This document shows, piece by piece, positions 51,588-62,049 of a stretch of 64,000 nt of DNA. A model generated the notes under the pieces. The model searched no databases and was not told where the DNA came from. It saw only the letters and a program-made list of their open reading frames with translations. The position numbers and the translations under genes were made by a program. This DNA comes from Paenibacillus sp. JZ16 (GTDB taxonomy: Bacteria > Bacillota > Bacilli > Paenibacillales > Paenibacillaceae). The stretch lies in contig NZ_CP017659.1 of assembly GCF_015326965.1 (NCBI RefSeq), positions 2,356,001 to 2,420,000 of the forward strand. Reading direction: 5' to 3'. The first letter of the stretch is position 1; the number at the start of each line of letters is the position of its first letter.

Positions 51588-53381
51588 ATGAATCCGTTTC
51601 GTACGTTCCGTATCGATTACGTTTTTTTCTTCAGCTTTGCCGGTTTTATCGCGGTTCTCATCACGATTATGATGATTGTCAGCTATCGGTTTACGGCCGA
51701 TGAGCAGGCGGACAGCGCCTCCATGTACCAGCAGGCGGTGCTGCAGCAGCTCAACAAGCAGCTTACCGACCAGATGAGCGCTGTAGAGCAAACCTCGCTA
51801 GCCGTGTCCATCAACTCACCTCTGGTCAACTATGTAACGATGAAAGGAGATTATTATGCACGCAAGAAAGCCAGGGACGAGCTGAACCGGGATTATTTGG
51901 CGCCGATGCTGAACAGCTCGCGCTCCATGTTTTCCTTTCAGATTTATATGAAAGATCCGCTTCAGGTCGATCCCAACGCCAACATTCAATACCTCCCGCT
52001 CGCCTCGGCCAGCGGGGAGAGCTGGTATCCGGCCGTCGACAAATCCGATTTTCTCTGGATCGGCCAGCGCGAGGTCGGTTCGCCGCAGGGAAAGCAGCAG
52101 GTGATCAGCTTCGTCCGTAAAATCACCACGCTGGATGGCGTAAACCGGGGAATTTTGATCATCAATGTTCGGGTTAAATTTTTGCAGGAAATTCTGACGG
52201 AAGACAACTCCTCGGCCAGTCGGCTGCTGCTCGACTCCGGCGGCCGGATGATCATGCACACCCGGATTGCTCCGCCCCCCGGGGAAATCAACGCCATCCT
52301 GGAGCGGGTCAGCGGGGACACCGGCCATGCGCATCAGCTGCTGGCCGCCGCCGGCTCGCTCCCGGAGAAGGACATGCTCACCGTGTGGTCACGAACGTCC
52401 CCGGGCAGCTGGATGCTGGTGGAGCTTACGCCCTGGAAGGTAATCACCAGCGGGAGTGTCCGCCTCGCGTGGACGATGGCCGTGGTTGGAGCCGCCGCCA
52501 TACTGCTGTCCCTGTTCTTCACGTTGTTCCTTTCCCGAAATTTCACACGGCCGATTCGGAAGCTGGTTCAGCTAATGCAGGCGTTCAATCCCGGGAAACG
52601 CGGGCAGACGCTGCCGACGGAATACCGCAACGAATTCGGCAGCCTGTTCAGCGGCTACCGCAAGCTCACAGAGCGGATCGAAAGGCTGTATGAGTCGCTG
52701 GAGCAGCACTATAAAGCGCAGCGCGAAGCGGAGATCAAGGCGCTTCAAGCGATGATTAACCCCCATTTTCTCTACAATACCCTGGACCAGCTGAACTGGA
52801 TGGCGCTTGAAGCCGGCCAGGAGAAGATCAGCCACGTACTCGAGCTGATGGGGAAGATGTTCCGCATCGGGCTGTCGGGCGGCGAATCCATGATTTCGAT
52901 TCAGGAAGAGCTTCTGCACGTTGATTGCTATCTGAAAATCCAACAGTTCAAGTGGGGTGAAGGATTGGAATGGCACTTCGATTGCCCGGAAGATTTGCGA
53001 CAGCTGATGATTCCGAAACTGACCCTGCAGCCCTTTGTGGAAAATGCCGTTATGCACGGTTTTCATGGCAAACGCCAAGGCCGGATCCATCTGATTTGCG
53101 CGGAAGAGGACCGAGGCATCCGGATTAGGATTCGGGACGACGGCATCGGACTGCTTGAAGACTGGAAAACGCGCAAACGCCATCCGACGGGCGGATATGG
53201 CATTCGCAACGTGACGGAGCGCATCCAGGTTTATTTCGGTCCGCCCTTTGGCGTTTCGCTTCGAAACCGTACCGATGCGCCGGGCACCGAAGCGGAGATC
53301 TATTGGCCGAGGCTAAATCAGCAGTGGGGTCAGGATCAGGAAGGGGGAGGAAACCATGTGGACCATCACTATCGTGGATGA
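51588..53381 (+). CDS. Sensor histidine kinase, YesM type
   Basis: Membrane kinase of 597 aa. Two membrane helices (about 13-35 and 290-312) enclose an extracellular sensor domain, followed by HAMP (about 313-365), a His_kinase domain with the phospho-acceptor His393 in INPHFLYNTLDQL, and an ATPase domain (N-box FVENAVMHGF, G-box DDGIGL). YesM kinases sense sugars or their binding proteins. It overlaps the response regulator gene by 26 nt. The ATG follows GGGGAGGGG. Confidence 0.95.
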   Translation: MNPFRTFRIDYVFFFSFAGFIAVLITIMMIVSYRFTADEQADSASMYQQAVLQQLNKQLTDQMSAVEQTSLAVSINSPLVNYVTMKGDYYARKKARDELNRDYLAPMLNSSRSMFSFQIYMKDPLQVDPNANIQYLPLASASGESWYPAVDKSDFLWIGQREVGSPQGKQQVISFVRKITTLDGVNRGILIINVRVKFLQEILTEDNSSASRLLLDSGGRMIMHTRIAPPPGEINAILERVSGDTGHAHQLLAAAGSLPEKDMLTVWSRTSPGSWMLVELTPWKVITSGSVRLAWTMAVVGAAAILLSLFFTLFLSRNFTRPIRKLVQLMQAFNPGKRGQTLPTEYRNEFGSLFSGYRKLTERIERLYESLEQHYKAQREAEIKALQAMINPHFLYNTLDQLNWMALEAGQEKISHVLELMGKMFRIGLSGGESMISIQEELLHVDCYLKIQQFKWGEGLEWHFDCPEDLRQLMIPKLTLQPFVENAVMHGFHGKRQGRIHLICAEEDRGIRIRIRDDGIGLLEDWKTRKRHPTGGYGIRNVTERIQVYFGPPFGVSLRNRTDAPGTEAEIYWPRLNQQWGQDQEGGGNHVDHHYRG

Positions 53382-54975
53382 CGACCGCCAAGTGCTCGGC
53401 GGCATGTCCCGGCTGATTCCCTGGGAGCAGCTCGGAGTTCGGCTCGTAGGGGAGGCCATGGATGGTGAAGAAGGACTGCGGCTGATTGAAGCAAGCCAAC
53501 CCGACATCGTCATCACGGATATTTATATGCCGGTGATGAACGGTCTCGACATGATCGAACAGCTCCGTAAGCAGCAGTACGCCGGCAAAATCATCATTTT
53601 GAGCGGGTACTCGGATTTTGATTACGCTCGTAAGGCGCTGCGGCTTCAGGTCGACGATTATTTGCCCAAGCCGGCCTCACCGACCACGATCCGCGAGGTG
53701 CTGCAGCGCGTCACCCGCGAGCTAACGGAGCGCCGTGCGCTGGAAAATAGAGAGCGGGAGCTTCAAAGCCAACTCATGGAGTATGAGCCGTATCTGGAGA
53801 GGGAATGGGTCAAATCCATCCTCATCGGAGGGACCTCCTCCCCGCTGACGGATCCCTCCCGTATGCTGGAGCGGCTCGGTTGGAAGAATGCCCAATTCAT
53901 GATGCTGGCCTTAGAAATCAAGCGCCAGGGACGCATGGAAGGCATCTCCGTCCGGGACTGGCACCTATTCCGCTTCGCCGTAGGCAATACGGTGGAAGAG
54001 CTGGCCGGTCAGGACGGGCTGCGCAGCTATTTCCTGGAGCTGCACAGTCACCATATGGCACTGCTGCTGTATAAGCCCCTCTCCTGGCCGACAGAGGCGT
54101 TCCGCTCGGAAGTTCTGGCGCTGGCTGGGCGAATCATTTCGTCCGTGCATCGATTCCTCAAGGTCAAGCTGCATATCGGTGCCGGTCTTCGTAAGGACAA
54201 CTGGGTTGCCATCTCCGACTCCACCGAAGAAGCGTTTCAAGCACTCGCCGAGCGGTACGAACCGGATGTCGCCCATCCTTGTGTCTACGTATATAGCGAA
54301 GGAGGCTTTCGGCATACAGCCCCCCGGAACGTGCGCCCTGTGCGTTTTTTTCAGGAAATGACCGACGCCGTGCGGACCTTTGACGAGCCCAGGGCGCTGC
54401 TGGCGCTGGACGACTTCTTCCGCAAGGACGACGGCGCGGCTCAGCTCCAGCCCGATGAGCTTACTGCCATCGGTACGCAGCTGTTCGCCATCCTCTCCTT
54501 TACCCTGTACGAGTCCGGCATCCGGCTCGACGATGAGCTGCCTGTGACGGACTTGACCAAGGAGCTCGGACAAATAGAAGATGCCCAGCAGTGGAAAGCA
54601 TGGGTAGCGGAAAAAGTGAAACGAATCTGTTCGCGTTACACACCAAATGAAAACCTCAAGCATAAGGAAACGGTCGATTATATCATCCAATACATTCATG
54701 AGCATTACGCCGAGAACATCCATCTTCAGGATGTGGCCGACCAGGTGTATATCTCCAAAAACTATCTCAGCACCTTATTCCGCCAGTTTACAGGTGAAAC
54801 CTTTGGCGATTATCTGACTAGGGTGCGAATGGAAAGAGCCAAGAGCATGGTTCTCGAGAAAAAACTGCTGATCGCCGAAATCGCCGAGCGGGTCGGTTAC
54901 CGGAATGTTCCGTACTTCACCACCCTGTTCAAAAAGCATACCGGGCGCAGTCCAACCGAGTTCCACAAAGCCTAA
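53356..54975 (+). CDS. Response regulator, YesN type, with AraC DNA-binding domain
   Basis: Protein of 539 aa. The receiver domain (1-120) has Asp9-Asp10 and the phospho-acceptor Asp55 in ITDIYMPVMNG. A linker domain of about 300 aa and a C-terminal AraC helix-turn-helix region (about 435-539: NIHLQDVADQVYISKNYLSTLFRQFTGE) follow. It should activate the transporter operon after phosphorylation by the kinase encoded just before. The ATG follows GGGGGAGG. Confidence 0.95.
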   Translation: MWTITIVDDDRQVLGGMSRLIPWEQLGVRLVGEAMDGEEGLRLIEASQPDIVITDIYMPVMNGLDMIEQLRKQQYAGKIIILSGYSDFDYARKALRLQVDDYLPKPASPTTIREVLQRVTRELTERRALENRERELQSQLMEYEPYLEREWVKSILIGGTSSPLTDPSRMLERLGWKNAQFMMLALEIKRQGRMEGISVRDWHLFRFAVGNTVEELAGQDGLRSYFLELHSHHMALLLYKPLSWPTEAFRSEVLALAGRIISSVHRFLKVKLHIGAGLRKDNWVAISDSTEEAFQALAERYEPDVAHPCVYVYSEGGFRHTAPRNVRPVRFFQEMTDAVRTFDEPRALLALDDFFRKDDGAAQLQPDELTAIGTQLFAILSFTLYESGIRLDDELPVTDLTKELGQIEDAQQWKAWVAEKVKRICSRYTPNENLKHKETVDYIIQYIHEHYAENIHLQDVADQVYISKNYLSTLFRQFTGETFGDYLTRVRMERAKSMVLEKKLLIAEIAERVGYRNVPYFTTLFKKHTGRSPTEFHKA

Positions 54976-55134
54976 ACCGCCGGTCCGCTTTATTCTTGGC
55001 GCCTGTGCATCTCGCCCCTTTTTCGATAATCGTAAAATACTGAAACGATTTGTTGTTTTGTCCCCTACGAGAAGGACCCTGGACTTGGTACGTTAAAGGA
55101 AGAAGAAGATCAGTTACTTAAGGAGGTTCATCCA

Positions 55135-56424
55135 ATGAGAAATTCATGGCACCGTCTCGCCGCCGGCGCTGCGGCCGTGCTGTCACTGTCCCTGGTTCTC
55201 TCCGCTTGCAGCGGGATCAAGAAGGAAGAAGCCGGATCCGCGGAGTCGGGAGACGGCAAATCCATCACGCTCCGAATCATGTGGTGGGGCTCGCAGGCAC
55301 GGCATGACGCAACTTTGAAAGCGCTTGATTTGTACTCTGAAAAGAACCCGGGCATCACGTTCGAACCGGAGTATCAGTCTTTCGACGGGTATCAAGACAA
55401 GCTGTCGACCCAGTCTGCCGGAAAAAACACGCCGGATATTTTCCAAATGGATGCCGCCTGGTTCAACGATTGGGCGTCCAGCGGACGGCTGGAGGATCTC
55501 TCCTCCATTCCGGCGGACCATATCGATAAGGCGCTGCTCGAGACAGGCACCTACCAAGGCAAACTGTACGCGATGCCGCTCGGCAACAACGCCTGGGGCA
55601 TGGTGTACAACAAGACGATGATGGACAGCCTCGGCGTTCAGCCGCCGAAGACATGGGACGAATTTTTCGCCATGGCGCGTGACCTGAAGCCGAAGCTGGC
55701 CAAGGACCAGTACCTCACGCGGGATCTCACCGCGGACAGCGCGTTCTACATGTCGTATCAGCTGAGCATGGGCAAAGGATTCTCCATGAGCAAGGACGGA
55801 AAATTCCATTATGACGAGGCTACCTGGAAGGATTGGATGAACAAGTGGGCGGAGCTGCGCAAGGACAACCTCGTGACACCTCCTGACGTAACCGTATCGG
55901 ATAAAGCACAGGACGCACAAATGGACCTGCTTATCCAGGAAAAGATTCTGCTGCGGGGTGCGCATGCTGCGGAATTCGGCGGAACGGATGCGTTAAAGCC
56001 CGGCGTGATGGCGTTAACGACCCAGCCAAGGGGAACGCAGGCGGGCGGCTGGCTGAAAGCGTCCATGTACTGGAGCGTCAGCCCCAACAGCCAATATAAA
56101 GAGGAAGCAAAGAAGTTCATCGACTGGTTTGTCAACAGCGAGGAAGCCGGAGAAATTTTGGGCACTTCGCGGGGGATTCCTGTCAACAAAACCGTAGCCG
56201 ATGCCCTCCAGCCCAAATTTACGGACGTCGATAAAAGCTCCCTGGGACTAATCAACGAGGTGTCCAAGGACGGCGTCGCGTTTGACCCCGGCCCCGGGAA
56301 TAAGGGCGGCTGGGCCAACTTCACGAAGGAATACGACAACATCACGCAGTCGATCATGTTCGGTAAAATCAGCATCGACGAGGGCTGGGACCAGATTGTC
56401 AAATTGAGCAAAAGCCTGGAATAA
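55135..56424 (+). CDS. Extracellular sugar-binding lipoprotein of an ABC importer
   Basis: Protein of 429 aa with a lipoprotein signal peptide and lipobox LSAC (Cys near 25), followed by a family 1 solute-binding domain (ITLRIMWWGSQARHDATLKAL..ITFEPEYQSFDGYQDKL). It serves the MalF/MalG-like permeases upstream. Its gene follows the two-component system genes by 159 nt, so it may also have its own promoter. The ATG follows AAGGAGG. The sugar is unknown. Confidence 0.93.
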   Translation: MRNSWHRLAAGAAAVLSLSLVLSACSGIKKEEAGSAESGDGKSITLRIMWWGSQARHDATLKALDLYSEKNPGITFEPEYQSFDGYQDKLSTQSAGKNTPDIFQMDAAWFNDWASSGRLEDLSSIPADHIDKALLETGTYQGKLYAMPLGNNAWGMVYNKTMMDSLGVQPPKTWDEFFAMARDLKPKLAKDQYLTRDLTADSAFYMSYQLSMGKGFSMSKDGKFHYDEATWKDWMNKWAELRKDNLVTPPDVTVSDKAQDAQMDLLIQEKILLRGAHAAEFGGTDALKPGVMALTTQPRGTQAGGWLKASMYWSVSPNSQYKEEAKKFIDWFVNSEEAGEILGTSRGIPVNKTVADALQPKFTDVDKSSLGLINEVSKDGVAFDPGPGNKGGWANFTKEYDNITQSIMFGKISIDEGWDQIVKLSKSLE

Positions 56425-56487
56425 TCCATGCCGAAAAGCTGCTGTTATAAGTTTGGATAGAAACCGTCATCGAAGCGGTGGCACGCC

Positions 56488-56519
56488 AAAAAGCACCTGA
56501 AGGAATCGGGTGCTTTTTT
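56488..56519. terminator. Intrinsic terminator after the solute-binding protein gene
   Basis: A 10-bp stem (AAAAAGCACC with its complement) and 11-nt loop are followed by six T, with five A on the other side. It lies between convergent genes. Confidence 0.88.
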
Positions 56520-56650
56520 CTCGTTTTTATTTTTACAAATCTGAGCAGCATCTCGCAAAAAATCGTCTGCAATTCGTTCTGCCTGTGTAACTGTCTTTTG
56601 AATATGGCCTCACGTCATTCACCAGTACATATCCCAATCTTTAAAGACCC

Positions 56651-57790
56651 TCACCAACGCCTCGAAATAGAAATAGTCCCCCAAATGCAGCATTCGTCGA
56701 TGCCGTTGCCAAGCGGCTTTCCGTAGACCGCATGCTGCAGAATGCCGTTGGATTCAGGGAGCGTTGCCGTCGTATATCCATCGCTTAAAGACGCCAGGAT
56801 GCGCAGTGCCGCGTTCTCGTATGTACGGCGCTGCGGGTGCGAGAGCGGTACATGCTTGGCCAGCTCCAGCATTCCGCATACCGATATGGCGGCTGCCGAG
56901 CTGTCCCTCTCTTCCCGCCCTTCGGTGAATATCAAATCCCAATAGCACACATCATCCTCAGGCAGCCGATTCAAATAGTAATTCGTGACTCGCTCGGCAT
57001 CATGCAGCCGTGTTTCTTCCTTCGTGTAGGCATAGCTGAGCGGCATACCGTAAATAGCCCAGGCCTGACCGCGGGACCAGCACGAATGATCCGCATATCC
57101 TTGGGACGTTTGCCCAAACCTTGGTTCTCCACTCTCAACATCCATATAATACGTGTGGTATGTTGAGGAATCCTCGCGAATCAAATAGCGAGCGGATTGC
57201 TGTGCATGGCTTATGGCGGCGCGCCGATACTCCGGTTTGCGGGTTTCCTCCGTCGCCCAATAGAGCAAAGGCAAATTCATGCAGCAGTCGATGATCATTC
57301 GGCCGCGCTGTGACGGCCTGTCTAGCTTGCCCCAAGCCTGAATGATCCCGGCTTTCTCGAAATACCGCTCCATCAGCAGGTCTGCTGCGGCCAAGGCAAT
57401 CCGTCTCGCTTCTTCATTCCCGGTCAGCTTATAAGCGGCAACGCAGGACAGGGAATACAAAAATCCCAGATCATGCGTCTCGGTGGCGATGCGCTGCTCC
57501 ACGCGCTCCTTATAGCTGTGGAGCTGAAGCTCCGCTATCGACCGGTACTTCGTTTTCCCCGTGACCTCATAAGCAAGCCACAGCATTCCGGTCCAGAAGG
57601 ACGAGGTCCATTCCGTATTGCTGATTGGCTCATAAATATGATTGCGGCTTGCAGGAGATGGAAAATGGTCCGAAAATGTGTCTAAATTCTCATCGATCTT
57701 ATCCAGCACGAATTCGATGGCGGCTTCGGTCCTTTGCCGCGTCCATATCGTTGCCTCGCCGTATTTTAAAGGTTCCCGGATCGCTTCCAT
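56651..57790 (-). CDS. GH88 unsaturated uronyl hydrolase
   Basis: Protein of 379 aa with an alpha/alpha-barrel of the GH88 family. Opening SNTEWTSSFWTGMLWLAYE and the two key aspartates, Asp107 in THDLGF and Asp168 in MIIDCCMN, match the unsaturated glucuronyl hydrolases. They hydrolyse the unsaturated uronic acid left by a polysaccharide lyase. No signal peptide is present. It lies 33 nt after the large AraC regulator gene and shares its strand. A lyase is not in the window. Confidence 0.92.
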   Translation of the reverse strand: MEAIREPLKYGEATIWTRQRTEAAIEFVLDKIDENLDTFSDHFPSPASRNHIYEPISNTEWTSSFWTGMLWLAYEVTGKTKYRSIAELQLHSYKERVEQRIATETHDLGFLYSLSCVAAYKLTGNEEARRIALAAADLLMERYFEKAGIIQAWGKLDRPSQRGRMIIDCCMNLPLLYWATEETRKPEYRRAAISHAQQSARYLIREDSSTYHTYYMDVESGEPRFGQTSQGYADHSCWSRGQAWAIYGMPLSYAYTKEETRLHDAERVTNYYLNRLPEDDVCYWDLIFTEGREERDSSAAAISVCGMLELAKHVPLSHPQRRTYENAALRILASLSDGYTTATLPESNGILQHAVYGKPLGNGIDECCIWGTISISRRW

Positions 57791-57823
57791 GGCTAATTGG
57801 CCACTCCTCTCCTCGTTTAAGCG

Positions 57824-60193
57824 TTACTGCCCGCTTGCGCTCACCCGATATTTGCCAGGGGTGACCCCCTCCAATTTCTTGAATGCCCGGATGAACACAA
57901 CATCATTGGTATAGCCGACCAGTTGGGCCAGCTGCGCATTGGTCAGTTCCGATTGCTCCATCAATGTCTTCGCCTTCTCAATCCTCGCGCGTGTAATATA
58001 GTCGGTGATATTGCATCGATTCATCTTTTTGAAGAAACTCGAGATATACTGCGGCGTCATGCCGAAATGATCGGCAATCATGCCAAGTCCTAAATTATAA
58101 TCGGTTAAATTCCTGTCGATGAATGCCATCATATCCTGCTGCAGCTGGATGCTGTGATCGCTATGCTCCGTATGAAAGAGACAGGTCAGTTTGTCATATA
58201 ACCGCTTGGTCTCGGCTTGCATTTCATCACTTGTGGAACAACCGAATATGTGCTTTACGGGATCAAAGCTCGGGCCCAGCAGGCTTTCATGATCCGTGTT
58301 CGTCAAGTTCAGTATTTTCAGAAAGGTGCTGATGATATTGAAGAACAAGCATCTTCCCAGTTCCGGGGTCATCCCCGCCGATTTAAAATTCATCGTATAA
58401 ATATTGTCCAGCAGCTTAGCGACATTTTCCGTATCGCCGCCTCTCACATGGTTGACAAGCTGCGTCTCGAATTCGATCGGATAGTAATAATGATGCTTGA
58501 TGTCGCGCACATGCCCGAAGTGAATGATCGAATTTCTTCCGCTGAACATACGGTAATCCAGGGCGGCCATGGCTTCGAGATAAGCGCTGCCGATCGTTCC
58601 GTTTCCTGTGTGTACGCTGCTGACGGCAATCGTCACGGAAATATGGAAACGGTCCTCCAGTACCCGGAGCAATCGCTCTGCAATCTCATGAAGAAAGAGC
58701 TCGGCTTCCGCCTCCTCAACCGGATGAAAATTAACCAGGATCGCTACCCGGTCGCGTTCCATATCGACGGCGAATCCCTGGTGATCCGAATTTGCGATTT
58801 CCGTGCCGATATTCGAGATAATAAACCGAATTTGCGTCCAACCTTGCTCGGATGGCTCCGGCGACAGCCTTGTAATATCCACGGCTTGAACAATGATTAC
58901 GGCAAACTTGTCGGACTCGAAGCGGATGCCCATGGTCGCTAATGTCGGACCCCCTTGATCCCCCGCATGATCCGGATCGATGTATCCCCGAATGAGCCTT
59001 GACAGAAAATCAGCGCGGATGACGGGCGTCTGCCTGAACAGTCGCTCCCTCAGATGCCGCTGCTCAACGAGCGAGCCTTCGATCGTTTGCAATATGAAGT
59101 CATATTCGTTCGCGGCCGGCTTATCCTGAATCGGCTTTCCTTGAAGAATGGCATCCACTACCCGTTTGACGGGGCTGTATTGTCGGTATGCAAACCAACA
59201 AGCAATAGCCGCTCCTGCGATAAGCGATACGACAAACACCGTCAGCGCCATTCTCTTCAGTTGTGCTACTCGCTCCATGACACTGCCCATCGGCATGACG
59301 GACACATATTGCCAGCCGGCCTCCTTGGATTCCGTAAAGGTTACCATGCTGTCCGTGCCATTTAATGCTGTCTTGAACAATCCCGACGGACCGGCTAGTC
59401 TTTCCGTCACCTGCGCGGACAGCCCCGAGTCCGATGAGCTTGCAATCACGCCCCGGTCCTTATCGAGGATATAAATCTCGCTGTCGTTGGCGGACTCGAT
59501 TTGGCGGAACATCTCTTGAAGCTGCTGTCCATCGATCATAATAACCAGCGTTCCGCGGATATTGGACACGTCATGAAGCGGAAGGGATTGCGCATAGGTA
59601 ATCACATCCGCCGGGTTGCCATTTCCTTGGTTCGGGTTCTGCAGCAGCACATCGGAGGGCAGGAATGCCTTGTTGTGGTAGCTGTCAAGCATCGTCCGCT
59701 TCCATGTTTCAAAGTCCATATGCTCAAACCGGTAATACTTCTCGTAAAAGGTTCTGGCATCCGTCCGCAATCCAGGCTTCAGGATGACGTCTCCGGCCTG
59801 CAGATGAACATAGTAGTCTCTCACGAATCCGCTTACAAAAGATTGATAGCGATTTAAGTAATCGCGAACGAATTCTACCTGGCGGTACGCCCCTCCTTGA
59901 TCATGCCGATCAAGATTCAGCAAATAAGTTAGTTTAGAGTTAAACATGATTTGCTTAGCCAAAATATCCACTTCTTTAAGCTTGCTGTCCACGGAAAGCC
60001 GCAGCTGCTCCAACATCGCCGAATTTGATCGTTCCGCATTGTTTTCCATCACGTTTTCCACCCGTCCATATAGAAAAAGCCCCACGGTCATAGGCAACAA
60101 AAGGATGAACATATACGAAACGATCATGGTTTTCAAGACGCGTCCCCGGCTGCTCTTTCGCTTGCCGGGAAGAAGGCCGGGTATCGAGATCAT
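57824..60193 (-). CDS. Membrane-anchored AraC family regulator (YesS-like)
   Basis: Protein of 789 aa. A first membrane helix (about 25-45) and a second (about 290-315) enclose an extracellular Cache-like sensor (about 46-290). A cytoplasmic middle region and a C-terminal AraC helix-turn-helix domain (about 690-789: GLGMIADHFGMTPQYISSFFKKMNRCNITDYI) follow. ATG at 60193 is chosen, 8 nt after GGAGG; a longer frame reaches 60259. It lies between GH29 and GH88 genes and may regulate both. Confidence 0.88.
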   Translation of the reverse strand: MISIPGLLPGKRKSSRGRVLKTMIVSYMFILLLPMTVGLFLYGRVENVMENNAERSNSAMLEQLRLSVDSKLKEVDILAKQIMFNSKLTYLLNLDRHDQGGAYRQVEFVRDYLNRYQSFVSGFVRDYYVHLQAGDVILKPGLRTDARTFYEKYYRFEHMDFETWKRTMLDSYHNKAFLPSDVLLQNPNQGNGNPADVITYAQSLPLHDVSNIRGTLVIMIDGQQLQEMFRQIESANDSEIYILDKDRGVIASSSDSGLSAQVTERLAGPSGLFKTALNGTDSMVTFTESKEAGWQYVSVMPMGSVMERVAQLKRMALTVFVVSLIAGAAIACWFAYRQYSPVKRVVDAILQGKPIQDKPAANEYDFILQTIEGSLVEQRHLRERLFRQTPVIRADFLSRLIRGYIDPDHAGDQGGPTLATMGIRFESDKFAVIIVQAVDITRLSPEPSEQGWTQIRFIISNIGTEIANSDHQGFAVDMERDRVAILVNFHPVEEAEAELFLHEIAERLLRVLEDRFHISVTIAVSSVHTGNGTIGSAYLEAMAALDYRMFSGRNSIIHFGHVRDIKHHYYYPIEFETQLVNHVRGGDTENVAKLLDNIYTMNFKSAGMTPELGRCLFFNIISTFLKILNLTNTDHESLLGPSFDPVKHIFGCSTSDEMQAETKRLYDKLTCLFHTEHSDHSIQLQQDMMAFIDRNLTDYNLGLGMIADHFGMTPQYISSFFKKMNRCNITDYITRARIEKAKTLMEQSELTNAQLAQLVGYTNDVVFIRAFKKLEGVTPGKYRVSASGQ

Positions 60194-60338
60194 GTCGCAT
60201 TCCTCCAAGAAAATGTATGGAAACCTATTTCTTGAATCCTTCGCCGAACGGACTAGCAAACCCTTTAATCAATTCGGTCACCCAAGAGAGAAGCGCACCG
60301 TTATAAGGAATGTTTACATTTTGGGTACAGCGGGGTAT

Positions 60339-62039
60339 TTAAAGCACCTGAACTAATCGCACGGAACGAAGCTTCACGGCAGCCGCCTGCCAAATTTCCG
60401 GTCCAAAAGGTTTCGGCTTCGCAAGCTTGCTCGATAAGGTCAACGCATACGTGCCCGGAGTCTCTATTACGATCCGCCCGATCGATGAATGAATCTCGGT
60501 GTACGGATGCTGACAAGAAATGGAGTCGCTGACGACCTTATCCTCTCGGGGAATACACGCAATCGTCTGTCCAGCTGCCCGTACAGTGACTTCATGATCA
60601 TATTCCTGTTCCCAAACGGCTTCGGATTTTTTGAAATTGACTAGGTTGACTTCATATATGCCGGACGACGCTGCCTTGAAGGTCCACCCCGCCTCGTTCA
60701 TCCCGTTGCCTGTCGTTATTTCCGACAGTACAAGATCCAACTTAACAGCGCCGTTCGCCTGTTGGATAAAACCCTGATCTACATCGATCCTGCCCTCGAG
60801 TTCCAATGCAATAACCGACACATGGTCTTCTGGCGGAAGTTCAGGCAAGCGGATCCGCATCTCGTGATGGTCCGTTTCCGGCCGATAGCTCTGGTCCACA
60901 GGAAGACATGTGCTGGAGTCCGTGAGCAGATAAGCTTTTTTAACCGTATTTCTTACACCGTTCAATACCAATTCTTCCGCAGGCCAATAGCGATTGTACA
61001 CATGTAGGAAGAGCGTATTCCCTTTTACCGTAACCGCTCCCCATTCCAGCTCATAAGGGAACGGGCTTGCGCTTGTGCCGTAGACCGCCTCTCCATTTCG
61101 CGCAAGCCATTCACCGACTTCCTCCAGGCGTAGAGCGGATTTTTCCGGAATGATGCCTGTTTCCGTAGGGCCGACATTGAGCAGCAGGTTCCCTCCCTTG
61201 CTTACGATATGCACCAATTTTCGGATCAGAGCATCCGTGGATTTCCACACTTGATCCTTGGTGCTGTACCCCCACGATTGATTTAGGGTCATCGGCGTCT
61301 CCCATTCCCGCGTTTCCTCGCCTTGCATCGGGATTTCGTTGTCACCCTTGGATTGGTAGTCACCGAAATCAGGCCAATGGCTTACCCTGCTGTTAATCAG
61401 GCAATCGGGCTGAAGCTCGCGGATCATGTTTACCATCGCTTCGCTCTCCTTCTTCGACAATCCCCCGGATGTATCGAACCAGAGCAGCCCGACCGGACCA
61501 TATTCCGTCAGCAGCTCACGTACTTGTCCCTTCGCTTTATGGTTCCAGTAACGAAAGAACGCCTTCTTCTCCAGCTCGTAGTCCCATAGATTGTTAAACG
61601 TATCGTGAAGCGCATGCGGGTGATGCCAATCTATGACATGGGAATAGTAGAAGCAGAGCCGGATTCCTTCCTCCCTGCAAGCCTCGGATAATTCCTTCAA
61701 CGGATCCCGGCCGAATGGAGAAGCATCCACGATATTGAACGGGTCCGTCCGTGAATGATACATGGCGAAGCCATCGTGATGTTTGGCTGTGATGACGATA
61801 TATTTCATGCCTGCCCTTTTGGCGCAATTGACCCAAGCCTTGGCATCAAACTGCGTCGGATTAAATTCCTTGGCGAGTTTTTCATATTTCTTTACCGGAA
61901 TTTTGTTGGCATACATGACCCACTCCCCTTTGCCGAGCAGCGAATATACCCCCCAGTGGATGAACATGCCGAATTTGGCATCCTTCCACCACTGCATCCG
62001 GCTCTTGCTTTGCGTTACGATATCTAATGAGTCAGCCAT
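60339..62039 (-). CDS. Alpha-L-fucosidase GH29 (subfamily A-like)
   Basis: Protein of 566 aa. The catalytic TIM barrel (14-350) has KFGMFIHWGVYS, AKHHDGFAMY and the nucleophile Asp189 in GLLWFDTSGG. A beta-sandwich C-terminal region (360-566) follows, ending in the conserved SKLAKPKPFG stretch. Subfamily A enzymes act on a broad range of alpha-L-fucosides. No signal peptide is present, so the protein should be cytoplasmic. The ATG follows AGGAGG. It is 10 nt after the LplC-like permease gene. Confidence 0.92.
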   Translation of the reverse strand: MADSLDIVTQSKSRMQWWKDAKFGMFIHWGVYSLLGKGEWVMYANKIPVKKYEKLAKEFNPTQFDAKAWVNCAKRAGMKYIVITAKHHDGFAMYHSRTDPFNIVDASPFGRDPLKELSEACREEGIRLCFYYSHVIDWHHPHALHDTFNNLWDYELEKKAFFRYWNHKAKGQVRELLTEYGPVGLLWFDTSGGLSKKESEAMVNMIRELQPDCLINSRVSHWPDFGDYQSKGDNEIPMQGEETREWETPMTLNQSWGYSTKDQVWKSTDALIRKLVHIVSKGGNLLLNVGPTETGIIPEKSALRLEEVGEWLARNGEAVYGTSASPFPYELEWGAVTVKGNTLFLHVYNRYWPAEELVLNGVRNTVKKAYLLTDSSTCLPVDQSYRPETDHHEMRIRLPELPPEDHVSVIALELEGRIDVDQGFIQQANGAVKLDLVLSEITTGNGMNEAGWTFKAASSGIYEVNLVNFKKSEAVWEQEYDHEVTVRAAGQTIACIPREDKVVSDSISCQHPYTEIHSSIGRIVIETPGTYALTLSSKLAKPKPFGPEIWQAAAVKLRSVRLVQVL

Positions 62040-62049
62040 CGTTCTCCTC